Shown here piece by piece: positions 34,413 through 43,485 of a stretch of DNA of 64,000 bases. The stretch is from assembly GCF_007830445.1 (NCBI RefSeq), contig NZ_VLKR01000004.1, positions 117,604 through 181,603 on the forward strand, read 5' to 3'. Each line of letters opens with the position of its first letter. Position 1 is the stretch's first letter. The notes under the pieces were generated by a model. The model had not been told where the DNA came from and did not search any database. It was given only the letters and a program-made list of their open reading frames with translations. Origin of the DNA: Sphingobacterium siyangense. Its GTDB lineage: Bacteria > Bacteroidota > Bacteroidia > Sphingobacteriales > Sphingobacteriaceae. The translations under genes and the position numbers were made by a program.

Positions 34413-37277
34413 TTATTTTAATTTGACCTGCAAGGCTTTACCTGCATAGGTTACCACTGTAGATTTTGCTGATGAAACATCCAGTCCGACGGCATTCCTG
34501 TCGCTGACAAAAATGATATTGAACTTTCTTTTGTTCAGCATGCCGTCGAAATCTCCCTGACGGCTGGCCAAAGACAGTATCTGTTCAGAATTATCGTAGC
34601 TGAAATCAATGCGGCTATATTTCCCTTTTTCATAATTATAATTGCTCCCTTCGTCTTCATAGAGTGAAAACTGACCGTCTGCTCCGGCATAGATATAAAT
34701 ATCCAGCACATCCGGCTTTTTCTCGGCCGTATACTGCATGACAGGTCCAATGGGCACTATTGCTCCGGCTCTGACATAAACAGGGATACGTTCGTATGGT
34801 GCTGCAATAAGCAGATCCTGCCCGCCTGCTACCATCTTGCCACTGTATAGATCATACCAGCTGGCTCCTTTTGGAAAGTGTATCTTGCGTGAGGTTGCTC
34901 CTTTTTCTGTGACTGGACTGACGAGCAAGGATGGCCCCCAAAGGTATTGGTCGTTGCTGTCGAATCCATCTTTGTCCTGCGGGAAATCCATGGCAAGTCC
35001 ACGTATCATCGAATAGTCCTCAAAAAAAGTCTTTGCGGCAAGACTGTAATTATAGGCCAGTAATTTATACCGTAGATTGATCGCATAGGTCATGCTTTTA
35101 TAGGCCGGATGATCCACAGGAGCGATATTATACGGCTCACGGTAGGGATATTGTCCATGCGCCCTGAACAAAGGCAAGAATGCCCCGTATTGGTACCAGC
35201 GGCTATTCAGCTCGCGCCACTCCTCCAAGTCTGCCGCATTAGGTTTGTGAAACCTATTTTCAACCAAAAAGCCACCCGCATCCATGGTCCAGTAAGGTGT
35301 CCCGGACATCGAGAAATTGATGCCCCCGGCAATCTGATCTTTCATGTCATGCCATCTCGAAGCAATATCGCCGCTCCAGGCCGCCGCAGCATAGCGCTGC
35401 TGCCCTGCAAAAAAAGATCGCGTCAGAATAAATACCCGTTTGTTAGGATCTGTTTCACGCTGGCCCTCATAGATACCCTTGGCATTTTGCAAAGGGAACG
35501 CATTATAATAGCGAACAGATGACCCTATACTCGGCTGAAAAACCGATTTACGCTCATCCAGATCAATATTGGAGTGAATATCTGGTTCGCTGGCATCCAT
35601 CCACCAAGCATCGATCCCAATTTTGAACAGGTTGTTGTCCAACAATTTCCAGAACCCATCGCGTGCCGCTTTGTTGAAAGGATCATAAAATGTCGAGGTA
35701 TAGCCCTTTCCGATCCAGTCTTTTCTGCCATCATAAATATTTCGTGGATAGATCCATTTGTTGGCTTTAAATTCTTGGTATACGGAAGACTCTTCATTGA
35801 TTTTGGGCCAGGCCGAAATCATGATCTTAAAGTGCTGATCATGCAGCTTCTTCACCATGGCCTGAGGATCTGGGAAACGCTTTACATCAAATTTCTGGCT
35901 CCCCCAGTCATTTTCAGCCCAGTAAGACCAATCCTGCACAATATTGTCGATTGGAATCTTACGTTTGCGAAATTCAGCTGCGACCGCTTCAATTTCCGCT
36001 TGCGTCTTGTAGCGTTCTCTGCTCTGCCAAAATCCGAAGCTCCAAAGCGGCATAATCGGTGCCTTGCCGGACAAGTGGCGATAACCTGCAATGACCTCAT
36101 CCATTGATGCGCCCTGAACAAAGTAATAATCTATGGCATCGCCAGCTTCCGAATTAAAGGAAAATACGTTTTTACGCACTTCCGGGATAGGACTCTGCCA
36201 GTTTAAGGTAAAATAAGACTCCCCTCCATCTGGTATCCATTCCATGCGGATCTGGTGGGTCTTATCTTTCTGGAGGTCTCTCTCAATCTCAAAGGTACCT
36301 GCATTCCAGGATTGCCGCCAGCGGTCGGCGACCAGCTCCCCATCAATCCAGACTTTCATATAACCCGAATATTTAAAATGCAGCACATGTTTGCCTGTGT
36401 AGGGCGAAGAGAAACTTCCGGCATAGATGACTTTGCTTTCGGCCAGATTTACGCCTTTTGGAAACTTGTGCTGATCTGTTAGGTAGCCATAGTCAATGAT
36501 CGATTCCGGTCGGGATAGATAAACCTCTTCGCCCTTGTTCCGATTTACATAGGTTGCTGTGAGCCAGCCCGGTTCACCTTCTTTTGACTGTAGTTTAAAA
36601 GCATTTAAGGGCAATAACGGTCTCACGTCGCCCGCTTTTGTGATGGAGTAATTGTGCCATAAAATACCATAGTTATTGGTGGACAGTAAAAAGGGGATTC
36701 CGATTTCTGTATTATATTGCAGCAGCGAAACCTGTTTTCCACGGTTATAGTTCATCACCGCATTCTGATGTTGGCCGAGTCCGTAGATCCCTTCTTCAGC
36801 ATTGACAATAAAGTCTTGGTTAATGTGATAAAATGCATCACCTTGATAACTATTGGCTAAGAAAGAACTTGAATTCCGCTTTGCTTCTTTAAGGATGGAT
36901 TGCCCCTTAAGATCAAAAAATTCCACGTTACCATTCATCAAGGAAACAACTGCCTGCATATTGGCCGTTTGTACATTTACCGTCGAGTCTGTCGAGCTTA
37001 CCGCGAGTGATTTTACTTGCCGGCGCACTGAATCGACGATCACTAAGCTTGTTTGTCCCGGTAAGACTGCACCAGCCGGAACAGCTGTGACACGCACAAT
37101 CTTGTCGGTTACGACATCCAAATAAATATCCTGATCAATGGAGGTCTCCGAATTTTTGAAGCTGACCTTAATACCGGAAGGCATTTTTTCATAATGAGCT
37201 TTATTGGCTTGGCTAAATCCCTGCTGCACGATTGCGAAGAGCATCAAACCACTTAAAGCGTACGTTAAGTTGCGCAT
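34413..37277 (-). CDS. Glycoside hydrolase family 31 with inserted PA14 domain (alpha-xylosidase/alpha-glucosidase)
   Basis: 954 residues with a signal peptide (about 1-22). A GH31 N-terminal beta-sandwich is interrupted by a PA14 domain (about 240-375: YAGSFSSPYTGKHVLHFKYS, KVWIDGELVADRWRQSWNAG). The catalytic barrel has nucleophile Asp561 in WWMDASEPD and acid/base Asp637 in WSGDIASRWHDM. A distal beta-sandwich with YDLYSGKMVAGG and a DUF5110-like end follow. PA14-bearing GH31 enzymes such as those of Bacteroides ovatus and Cellvibrio are alpha-xylosidases of xyloglucan loci, so that activity is the best guess. First gene of the operon, behind the GTTAAC repeats. Confidence 0.92.
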   Translation of the reverse strand: MRNLTYALSGLMLFAIVQQGFSQANKAHYEKMPSGIKVSFKNSETSIDQDIYLDVVTDKIVRVTAVPAGAVLPGQTSLVIVDSVRRQVKSLAVSSTDSTVNVQTANMQAVVSLMNGNVEFFDLKGQSILKEAKRNSSSFLANSYQGDAFYHINQDFIVNAEEGIYGLGQHQNAVMNYNRGKQVSLLQYNTEIGIPFLLSTNNYGILWHNYSITKAGDVRPLLPLNAFKLQSKEGEPGWLTATYVNRNKGEEVYLSRPESIIDYGYLTDQHKFPKGVNLAESKVIYAGSFSSPYTGKHVLHFKYSGYMKVWIDGELVADRWRQSWNAGTFEIERDLQKDKTHQIRMEWIPDGGESYFTLNWQSPIPEVRKNVFSFNSEAGDAIDYYFVQGASMDEVIAGYRHLSGKAPIMPLWSFGFWQSRERYKTQAEIEAVAAEFRKRKIPIDNIVQDWSYWAENDWGSQKFDVKRFPDPQAMVKKLHDQHFKIMISAWPKINEESSVYQEFKANKWIYPRNIYDGRKDWIGKGYTSTFYDPFNKAARDGFWKLLDNNLFKIGIDAWWMDASEPDIHSNIDLDERKSVFQPSIGSSVRYYNAFPLQNAKGIYEGQRETDPNKRVFILTRSFFAGQQRYAAAAWSGDIASRWHDMKDQIAGGINFSMSGTPYWTMDAGGFLVENRFHKPNAADLEEWRELNSRWYQYGAFLPLFRAHGQYPYREPYNIAPVDHPAYKSMTYAINLRYKLLAYNYSLAAKTFFEDYSMIRGLAMDFPQDKDGFDSNDQYLWGPSLLVSPVTEKGATSRKIHFPKGASWYDLYSGKMVAGGQDLLIAAPYERIPVYVRAGAIVPIGPVMQYTAEKKPDVLDIYIYAGADGQFSLYEDEGSNYNYEKGKYSRIDFSYDNSEQILSLASRQGDFDGMLNKRKFNIIFVSDRNAVGLDVSSAKSTVVTYAGKALQVKLK

Positions 37278-37346
37278 TTAAATAAGATTTATTGGTTATT
37301 ATATTCCCTTGGTTATTACACGTCCTTTCCTATTGAAAGAACAGAT

Positions 37347-37354
37347 CAAATATA
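37347..37354 (-). promoter_or_regulatory. -7 element of the GH31-susC-susD-GH2 operon
   Basis: Minus-strand reading TATATTTG is a perfect TAnnTTTG, about 70 bp before the GH31 ATG. The -33 position is not well matched, consistent with an activator-dependent promoter. Confidence 0.6.
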
Positions 37355-37374
37355 GAATGCAACCGGTTGTATAA

Positions 37375-37416
37375 GGGGTATGTTTTGTTAACTTTTAGGG
37401 GTTATTTTGTTAACTT
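37375..37416. promoter_or_regulatory. Direct repeats TTTTGTTAACTT, probable regulator binding site
   Basis: TTTTGTTAACTT occurs at 37383-37394 and 37405-37416, 22 bp apart, each preceded by GGGG (37375-37378, 37398-37401). Relative to the -7 element they lie upstream at roughly -35 to -70, where an activator with AraC-type domains would bind. The adjacent gene encodes such a regulator. Binding is inferred. Confidence 0.55.
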
Positions 37417-37459
37417 ATGCGGGAATACTCGCGGGCAACACTATCGATAATTCACTTAT

Positions 37460-40400
37460 TTACAAGCTTTTTCGATAAAAAGACGGCAGGTTACCAAATG
37501 CAGATTTAAAATATTTGCTGAATTGTTTCGGATTTCCGAATCCTACTTCATAAGCAATTTCAGCCATCGATAATTTCGAGTTCTGAACCAGATGCATGGC
37601 ACGCTTGAGCCGAATATGTCGGATGTATTCCATCGGTGAATAGCCTGTGATGGCAAGCACCTTTTTATAAAGCCCTACGCGGGTGAGGTTCATTCTTTTG
37701 GCTAGCAGTTCGACAGAAAGCGAAGAGTCACTGAGATCCTGCTCAATTTCCTTTACAAGCACACGGATAAACTGTTCATCAGCAGATTCGATATCGGGCT
37801 GCGCCAGATTAACGTTGATCTGTTTTTTATACCGTTTTACTAACGTCTGCTGCTGATGGAGTATCTGCGCCAATTTTGAACGCAGCAGACTGATATTAAA
37901 AGGTTTGTTGATATAATCTGTTGCACCGGCCTGTAAGGCCTCCAGTTCGATCTTCTGATTGACTACCGCAGTTACAATCAGCACAGGCATATGGACCAGC
38001 TTAGCCTGGGCTTTTATAAAGCGGCAAAAATCCAGTCCGCTCTCTCCAGGCAGGCTGAGATCGGTGATGACAAGATCGACCTGCTGCTTGCTTAGGGTCA
38101 ATTTTGCATCATTAATACTTTGTACAGCGTAAATTAGGTAGACCGAACTCAGGGTCCGCTCCAAGTAATGAAGGAAGTCAATATCATCTTCCACCAATAA
38201 AATAGCGGGTTTATCCTGCTTACTGCTTTCGACGGGATCGGCGCTCGCTATGGCCTTATTTATGGGCAACTGAACATTAAATGTCGTCCAGTGCGCATTG
38301 CTGCTCAGCCTGATATTTCCACTCAAGAATTCGACATAGTCTTTGACAATAGAAAGCCCGATGCCTGTACCCTGATTCAGTTTTCCATTTGGCACATCCA
38401 GTTGTATGTAACGTTCAAAAACGCGGGCTTGTAAATTTTCGGGAATCGCTATACCCTGATTTTGAACTTCAATACACAGTATCTTTTCTGTTTCTTGTTC
38501 AGTGATTTCGGCATTGAATGTCACAATACCGGATACTGGGCTAAATTTGACCGCATTTGACATCAGATTGAAAATAATGCTTTCCAATTTGTTTTTGTCA
38601 AACCAGGACAGATATGTGTCTGGAGCGATATTGACCTGCAGCGAGATCTGATTGCTTTGAGCTATCCCGGCAAAGGCATCAAGCTGTTCGCGGATAAATC
38701 CCATGAGGTCCCCATATTCTTCGTTCAGTTCAAGTTCACTTTTCTCCAATTTTCTAAAGTCCAGCAGCTGGTTGACCAATTTAAGCAGACGGTCTGCATT
38801 CTTCTTGATTAAGTTTAGGTCGGCTTTTTTTTCCGGATGCTGCTCTTCATCCAGCAGCTGCTGTGCTGGAGTTAGAATCAAACTGATCGGAGTCCTGAAT
38901 TCATGGCTTATATTGGTAAAGAAACGTGTTTTCAACGCATCCAATTCCTTTGCCTGTGCAGCTTGCTCTTGTGCGAGATAGAGTTGATTACGCGTCCTGA
39001 CACGCAGTTTTGTCAAATAAAAATAAGCCCATAGGACGACTAATATCAAACAGGCATAAAAAAGAAAGGCCATTGTTGAACGCCAAAACGGTGGCTGTAT
39101 ATCGATTGTCAAAAGTAGTACACCATCTGACCAGCTACTTGAATCGATAGCATGCCGAATATACAAGCTGTAGCTGCGCGTGTCCAGATTGGTAAAACTG
39201 GCCCGCATGGTTCCCGGTTCAAAATCAAACCATTCATCACTTAGACCAGCAAGCTGATATTGATAGAGTCCATTATGTTGCTGTAGGTAGTCAAAGGTCG
39301 AGAACTCCAGCGAAATGGCATTGAGGTTGTACGGAAGCCTCAGTTCCTTAAGATTATTCAGGGCTTGATCGTAAATGACCCGGCCCGAAAATTCTTCACC
39401 TACGGCGACCCGCTTATTGAATAAATAGAGATTGGACAAAAGCGGCAAGATCAGTTCACTTTCGCGGCTAATTTTCGCAGGATCAATAAAATTGAACCCC
39501 TTTGGCCCACCAAAAACAAGTCTTCCGTCCCGCATTTTTAAAGCAGCGTTTTCATTGAATACATTACCCTGAAGGCCCAATTCCTGCGTAAAATTGCGGA
39601 TGATAAACTTCTCTGCCTGCCCTGTACCGACAATCGTCGACAGGCCTTTGTTTGTGGAAGCCCAAATATCACCTTGATCATCTATCAAGAGCGCCAGGAT
39701 TGCATCGTCGCTAAGCCCATCTTGCTGTGTAAGATAGCTTATTTTCGCACCATCGATTACATGCAGTCCCTCTTGTGTCGCTACCCAAATACGACCAGTT
39801 TTATCCTCTTTGATATCATAAATTAGATCATTCATGAGTTTCATAGGCGAACTGGATGTATTGATATAAGTAATCTTGTCGTCGGGTGTCAACAATGCCA
39901 ATCCTGTAGCTGTGCCGATCCAGAGACGTTTTTTTGAATCCTCAAATAAGACAGAGATATAATTGCTGTTGATGGTTTGGCCCTGCCGTGTATATGTTTT
40001 CGAAAACTGTTCTGTTTTTTTATCAAACAGGTACAGGCCGGTACTTAGCGTTCCTATCCAAAACCGATGTTGACTATCTTCATAGATCTCCCATACACTA
40101 TCGTCATTCAATTTCCCGGGGGCCGCGTCACGGTGGAAAACCTTAAAACTTTTGCCGTCAAATCGACACATACCACCTCGATAAGTTCCTATCCACAGCC
40201 TGTCTTCCGCATCCAGCAATAAGAAAACAATCACGTTGCTGCTCAAACTATTGGGATCCTGAGGATCATGCAGGTATTGCGTAAAGGTTTTCTGACTGAG
40301 ATCATAATAGAGCAATCCCCCGCCATTTGTCCCAATCCAGAGATTACCCTTTCGATCCTGTACAAACTTATTGACGTCGTCAAAGGGAAGTGATTTGGGA

Positions 40401-41470
40401 AGTCCAGGATAGTTCTTGACTAAGGAGAATAATAACAAGTTGGGATGATAATAACTGATGCCGCCTTTGTATGTTCCCGTCCAGATAATCCCTGACTTAT
40501 CCCGATATAAAGCCGTTATGCTATTGTAAGGTAGGCTCCGTAAATCATATTTATCGTTACCGATGATTTGTACACTTTTTGTTTTTTTATCATAAACATT
40601 GATCCCACCATGGTCAGTTCCTAGCCAGAGATGCCCTTTATCATCTTGCACGATATTGCCTACAAAAGGATTGGATAGTTCTTTTTGGAGATGTTGAATT
40701 GATCCATCTTTCGGATCAAGCCAGTATACACCGATTGGAATATCCTTTGAGAAGATCCATATCGCCCCGTCCTGATCGGCAAATAGATTATAATTTACCA
40801 GCTTATTGCTGATCGGCAATAAGCTAGTTTTGGTACTTCGCAGTGATTTCGTATCAATGTGACCCAGCAGGCCATTTTCGTAGATTACCCAGATCGTCTG
40901 CCCTTGCCCAGCAATCACATCGGCGATTCGGTTGTTTTTGGTCAACTGCGGTACAGTACGATAGGTTTTCTTTAGGCTATCGTACAAGATCAGTGAACGA
41001 TCGCTATACAATAGTGCAAAGGTCTGCCCTTCCAGCGGTCTTATCGTATGTACGTCTTTGACGGGCAACTTTAAGCGGGTCAGTATGGAATCAAGCTGCT
41101 GGACGATAATGCCTGAATGCTGATCATACACATTCATCCGGTTGCTGGTACGGATCCATACATTACCTTCTGGTCCCTCAAAGATTGCGGAAATCGAATT
41201 TCCACTCAGCCCGGTACGTTTATTGGCGGAATAGCGAAAATTTGTGAATTGCGCTCCATCAAATCGGCTCAGGCCAGATTCGGTACCAAACCAGAGGTAA
41301 TTGTACTTATCCCTGAGTGCGCAATTGACATGATTATGCACCAGGCCCTGGTCAGAAGTTAAGGTTTTAAACGCATACGTATTGACCTGGCTCCAAACTG
41401 AAGATTGCCCTAAGAAAAGGAAAAGAAAAAGTTGGAGATACGCGTATAAAAAAGACTTAAGCTGCTGCAT
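37460..41470 (-). CDS. Hybrid two-component system regulator (HTCS) with fused AraC domain
   Basis: 1336 residues. Signal peptide; two seven-bladed propellers of Reg_prop repeats (about 35-700: LWFGTESGLSRF, IWVATQEGLHVI and many others); a Y_Y_Y domain (about 715-785); a membrane helix near 800-818; HisKA with His856 in NISHEFRTP; HATPase to about 1070; receiver with Asp1137 in LVITDLSLPG; AraC HTH from about 1230. Senses an oligosaccharide in the periplasm and activates the adjoining operon. The G1 box of the ATPase is degenerate: VQNQGIAI with Asn1004 and Ala1008 where Asp and Gly are expected; the G2 box GTGIGLSIV is intact. Confidence 0.95.
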   Translation of the reverse strand: MQQLKSFLYAYLQLFLFLFLGQSSVWSQVNTYAFKTLTSDQGLVHNHVNCALRDKYNYLWFGTESGLSRFDGAQFTNFRYSANKRTGLSGNSISAIFEGPEGNVWIRTSNRMNVYDQHSGIIVQQLDSILTRLKLPVKDVHTIRPLEGQTFALLYSDRSLILYDSLKKTYRTVPQLTKNNRIADVIAGQGQTIWVIYENGLLGHIDTKSLRSTKTSLLPISNKLVNYNLFADQDGAIWIFSKDIPIGVYWLDPKDGSIQHLQKELSNPFVGNIVQDDKGHLWLGTDHGGINVYDKKTKSVQIIGNDKYDLRSLPYNSITALYRDKSGIIWTGTYKGGISYYHPNLLLFSLVKNYPGLPKSLPFDDVNKFVQDRKGNLWIGTNGGGLLYYDLSQKTFTQYLHDPQDPNSLSSNVIVFLLLDAEDRLWIGTYRGGMCRFDGKSFKVFHRDAAPGKLNDDSVWEIYEDSQHRFWIGTLSTGLYLFDKKTEQFSKTYTRQGQTINSNYISVLFEDSKKRLWIGTATGLALLTPDDKITYINTSSSPMKLMNDLIYDIKEDKTGRIWVATQEGLHVIDGAKISYLTQQDGLSDDAILALLIDDQGDIWASTNKGLSTIVGTGQAEKFIIRNFTQELGLQGNVFNENAALKMRDGRLVFGGPKGFNFIDPAKISRESELILPLLSNLYLFNKRVAVGEEFSGRVIYDQALNNLKELRLPYNLNAISLEFSTFDYLQQHNGLYQYQLAGLSDEWFDFEPGTMRASFTNLDTRSYSLYIRHAIDSSSWSDGVLLLTIDIQPPFWRSTMAFLFYACLILVVLWAYFYLTKLRVRTRNQLYLAQEQAAQAKELDALKTRFFTNISHEFRTPISLILTPAQQLLDEEQHPEKKADLNLIKKNADRLLKLVNQLLDFRKLEKSELELNEEYGDLMGFIREQLDAFAGIAQSNQISLQVNIAPDTYLSWFDKNKLESIIFNLMSNAVKFSPVSGIVTFNAEITEQETEKILCIEVQNQGIAIPENLQARVFERYIQLDVPNGKLNQGTGIGLSIVKDYVEFLSGNIRLSSNAHWTTFNVQLPINKAIASADPVESSKQDKPAILLVEDDIDFLHYLERTLSSVYLIYAVQSINDAKLTLSKQQVDLVITDLSLPGESGLDFCRFIKAQAKLVHMPVLIVTAVVNQKIELEALQAGATDYINKPFNISLLRSKLAQILHQQQTLVKRYKKQINVNLAQPDIESADEQFIRVLVKEIEQDLSDSSLSVELLAKRMNLTRVGLYKKVLAITGYSPMEYIRHIRLKRAMHLVQNSKLSMAEIAYEVGFGNPKQFSKYFKSAFGNLPSFYRKSL

Positions 41471-42016
41471 TGGTTATCATCTCCCCAATGATACAAAAAT
41501 TGAGCAAATACAGCAAATCAAGTTGCTATTAATATAAGCTTTAACATGGTCTTTTGATCGTTTCATCATTATACAACACGCACTATCACCTCTTATTATA
41601 TTCCCAATATAAAAAATGGCATTATTGAGACAGCTATTCTTTATCCCCCTAACCATATTAACACATTGCGATCACGTTCGTAAATTAAACCGGAATAATA
41701 CCATTTTTACAGGGATATAGCTGGGGGTTAGCAAGGGTTTACCCCTGTTAACCCCCTGTTAACCCCCTGTTATACCCCTGTTAAACCCCTACTAATAGTA
41801 GAACTCGTATAAATTAATTAATACGTTTTGTAGGAAAAATTGAAAATCAGTTTTACAATGAAGCGCTTCCAAAAGATTGCTATTAAATAAATAGCCATGA
41901 AAATAGCACTATTTAAACAGCCCTATTAGGTAATAGAATTTCTAAAACCAGATGTTTAGATCTGACTAAAAATCCTTTATTTACCACTCGAAACAGCAGT
42001 TCAAAATACTGGAAAC
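41471..42016. other. 546-bp intergenic region upstream of the HTCS gene
   Basis: No convincing gene on either strand. It holds the palindrome TTATATT-CCC-AATATAA (41596-41612), the element ACAGGGATATA (41709-41719) and a C-rich repeat block (41723-41789) described separately. I found no perfect TAnnTTTG for the HTCS gene here. Confidence 0.7.
41723..41789. repeat. C-rich TGTTAA tandem repeat with G-quadruplex potential on the minus strand
   Basis: Five C-runs (41742-41745, 41752-41756, 41763-41767, 41775-41778, 41786-41789) are separated by TGTTAA, TGTTAA, TGTTATA and TGTTAAA. The minus strand is therefore five runs of 4-5 G with 6-7 nt loops. GGGGGTTA (41723-41730) can also pair with TAACCCCC (41749-41756), giving a competing hairpin. 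Confidence 0.85.
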
Positions 42017-42607
42017 TTACTGAAATTGCTTAGGCCTGTCTTTTTCTGCTGCTCTTGCGGCAATCTCATCAATGCGTTTTTTGCGGGTATCTGGTCTTTT
42101 GGCGAGAACAATCCATTGCAACATCATTTTTTTGACGGATTTACTCAATCCAAGAAAATAATCTTTTGAACCAGCGTAATGTTGAAATGCTTCATCCAAA
42201 TCCTGGGGAATAATTAATTCTTCCACACTGTCCAAAATTGACCAAGAACCATTTTCTTGTGCAATTTTTATAACCTCATACCCCGCTGGAGTCATCAGAT
42301 TCGCATCGATTAATCTTTTAACTTTTTCTTTATTGATTTTAGACCATGTACTATTTGGCTTTCTTCTACTAAATAGCTGCATGAATGAATAGGCATCAAT
42401 CGGCCTCCGTGTGCTATCAATCCAGCCAAAACACAATGCTTCATCCACAAGTTCAGTCCAGTTGACCACCGGTAAATTTGATTTTTTAGTATTACAGATC
42501 ACCCAAATTGATTGTGCTATGTGATGATTGTTCTCAAGCCAAAATCGCCACTCTTCCTTTGTATTCAGGTAAATAGTGATTCTCTCCGCCGAATTCTGTT
42601 TGATCAT
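42017..42607 (-). CDS. YdeI/OmpD-associated family protein
   Basis: 196 residues. ITIYLNTKEEWRFWLENNH, VDEALCFGWIDSTRRPID (with ALCFGWID), FSRRKPNSTWSKINKEKV and the C-terminal LAKRPDTRKKRIDEI are the conserved blocks of the YdeI/OmdA family, sometimes called bacteriocin-protection proteins. Molecular activity is not known. Paralogous in part to the gene at 1.7-2.3 kb, which has an added DUF1801 domain. It lies just downstream of the frameshifted lipoprotein gene. Confidence 0.88.
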   Translation of the reverse strand: MIKQNSAERITIYLNTKEEWRFWLENNHHIAQSIWVICNTKKSNLPVVNWTELVDEALCFGWIDSTRRPIDAYSFMQLFSRRKPNSTWSKINKEKVKRLIDANLMTPAGYEVIKIAQENGSWSILDSVEELIIPQDLDEAFQHYAGSKDYFLGLSKSVKKMMLQWIVLAKRPDTRKKRIDEIAARAAEKDRPKQFQ

Positions 42608-42626
42608 TTATTTAGTTTTTTAGTCC

Positions 42627-42880
42627 TTACTGGTATGGATAAAATTTGTCTATTGTGAAAATACGTTTTTTTTGAATACTAGTCATCCATGTTTTGCAGA
42701 ACAACGACCAGCTTGTCCAATTGACAATATCAGCCCGCTGCTCTATTTTCCATTTTCCCTCACTTGCCAAATGATTATTTTGCGTAGGCGCCAAGTCGAT
42801 AGCGTCGAATAGCGTAAAAAAAACCAGCAACAGCCAATAATGGTAATTGAAGTCAAGCTAATCAGGATTTTCTTTATCAT
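42627..42880 (-). pseudogene. Frameshifted small lipoprotein gene with an A8/T8 homopolymer
   Basis: From ATG 42880 the frame gives MIKKILISLTSITIIGCCWF, a lipoprotein-type signal ending at Cys, then enters a run of eight T (plus-strand A at 42816-42823) and soon terminates. The adjacent frame from the run continues LFDAIDLAPTQNNHLASEG and KRIFTIDKFYPYQ to a stop at 42627. Adding one T would join them into a continuous protein of about 85 residues. Either a degraded gene, a slippage-switched gene or a sequencing error. No family recognised. Confidence 0.5.
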
Positions 42881-43375
42881 ACGTATTTATTTTTGCTCTT
42901 CGTTTCAAATAATAAGTCCTTAAAAAATTACAATCAACACAGAAGTGAATGGAAAACCCTGGTGGATAGCCTACAGACAAGCGGAAGGAAAAATACGCAA
43001 CCCTGGAATGGCGGAGTTGACCGTAAACAACTCGAATGGTTACAAAACGAACTTGCCCAAGCGCGGAAAAACAAAGCGCATGTGATCGTATTGACACATC
43101 ATCCTTTATTGCCAGAAAACGGCTATGAAACACTCAATAACCGGGAGGTTCTTGATATACTATACAAATTCCCCGAAGTTAAGTTGGTACTTTCCGGTCA
43201 TAATCATAAAGGCAATTATGTAATGGCAAATAATATTCCTTTTGTAACCATGGAGGGTATGATCGAAACAGCTACCAGCAACGCCTATGGACTTTTGGAA
43301 CTCTATCCGAAAGAAATCAAAATCAAAGGCCAGGGTAGACTCAGTTCAAGAGTTTTTAAATTATCATCCAAATAA
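42851..43375 (+). pseudogene. Metallophosphoesterase lacking its N-terminal half
   Basis: The frame is open from 42851 but recognisable protein begins near KSLKNYNQHRSEWKTLVDSL (about 42914). It retains GGVDRKQLEWLQNELAQA, the metal-ligand blocks VLTHHPLLP and LVLSGHNHKGNY, and VTMEGMIETA, as in ADP-ribose/CDP-alcohol diphosphatase-like calcineurin phosphoesterases. The D-x-H, GDxxD and GNHE blocks are absent, so catalysis is not expected. A TTG at 42893 is the first possible start and is unconvincing. The missing front probably went in the same event that damaged the neighbouring gene. Confidence 0.75.
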
Positions 43376-43421
43376 GGCTCAATCGGGTGATTAATAAACT
43401 CACCATAAATGAGATTTAAAT

Positions 43422-43459
43422 AAAACACCCGCAACGGCTTTAGCTGTTGCGGGTGTTTT
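43422..43459. terminator. Bidirectional rho-independent terminator
   Basis: Perfect 14-bp arms AAAACACCCGCAAC (43422-43435) and GTTGCGGGTGTTTT (43446-43459). Serves the metallophosphoesterase remnant (plus) and the second susCD pair (minus). Confidence 0.93.
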
Positions 43460-43485
43460 TTATTGAATAGGTTTAGACAAAAATG

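Noticed and set aside
35574..36107. 177-codon open frame on the plus strand opposite the GH31 gene
   Set aside because: Covers catalytic-site sequence of GH31 in antisense; no independent promoter or family signal.
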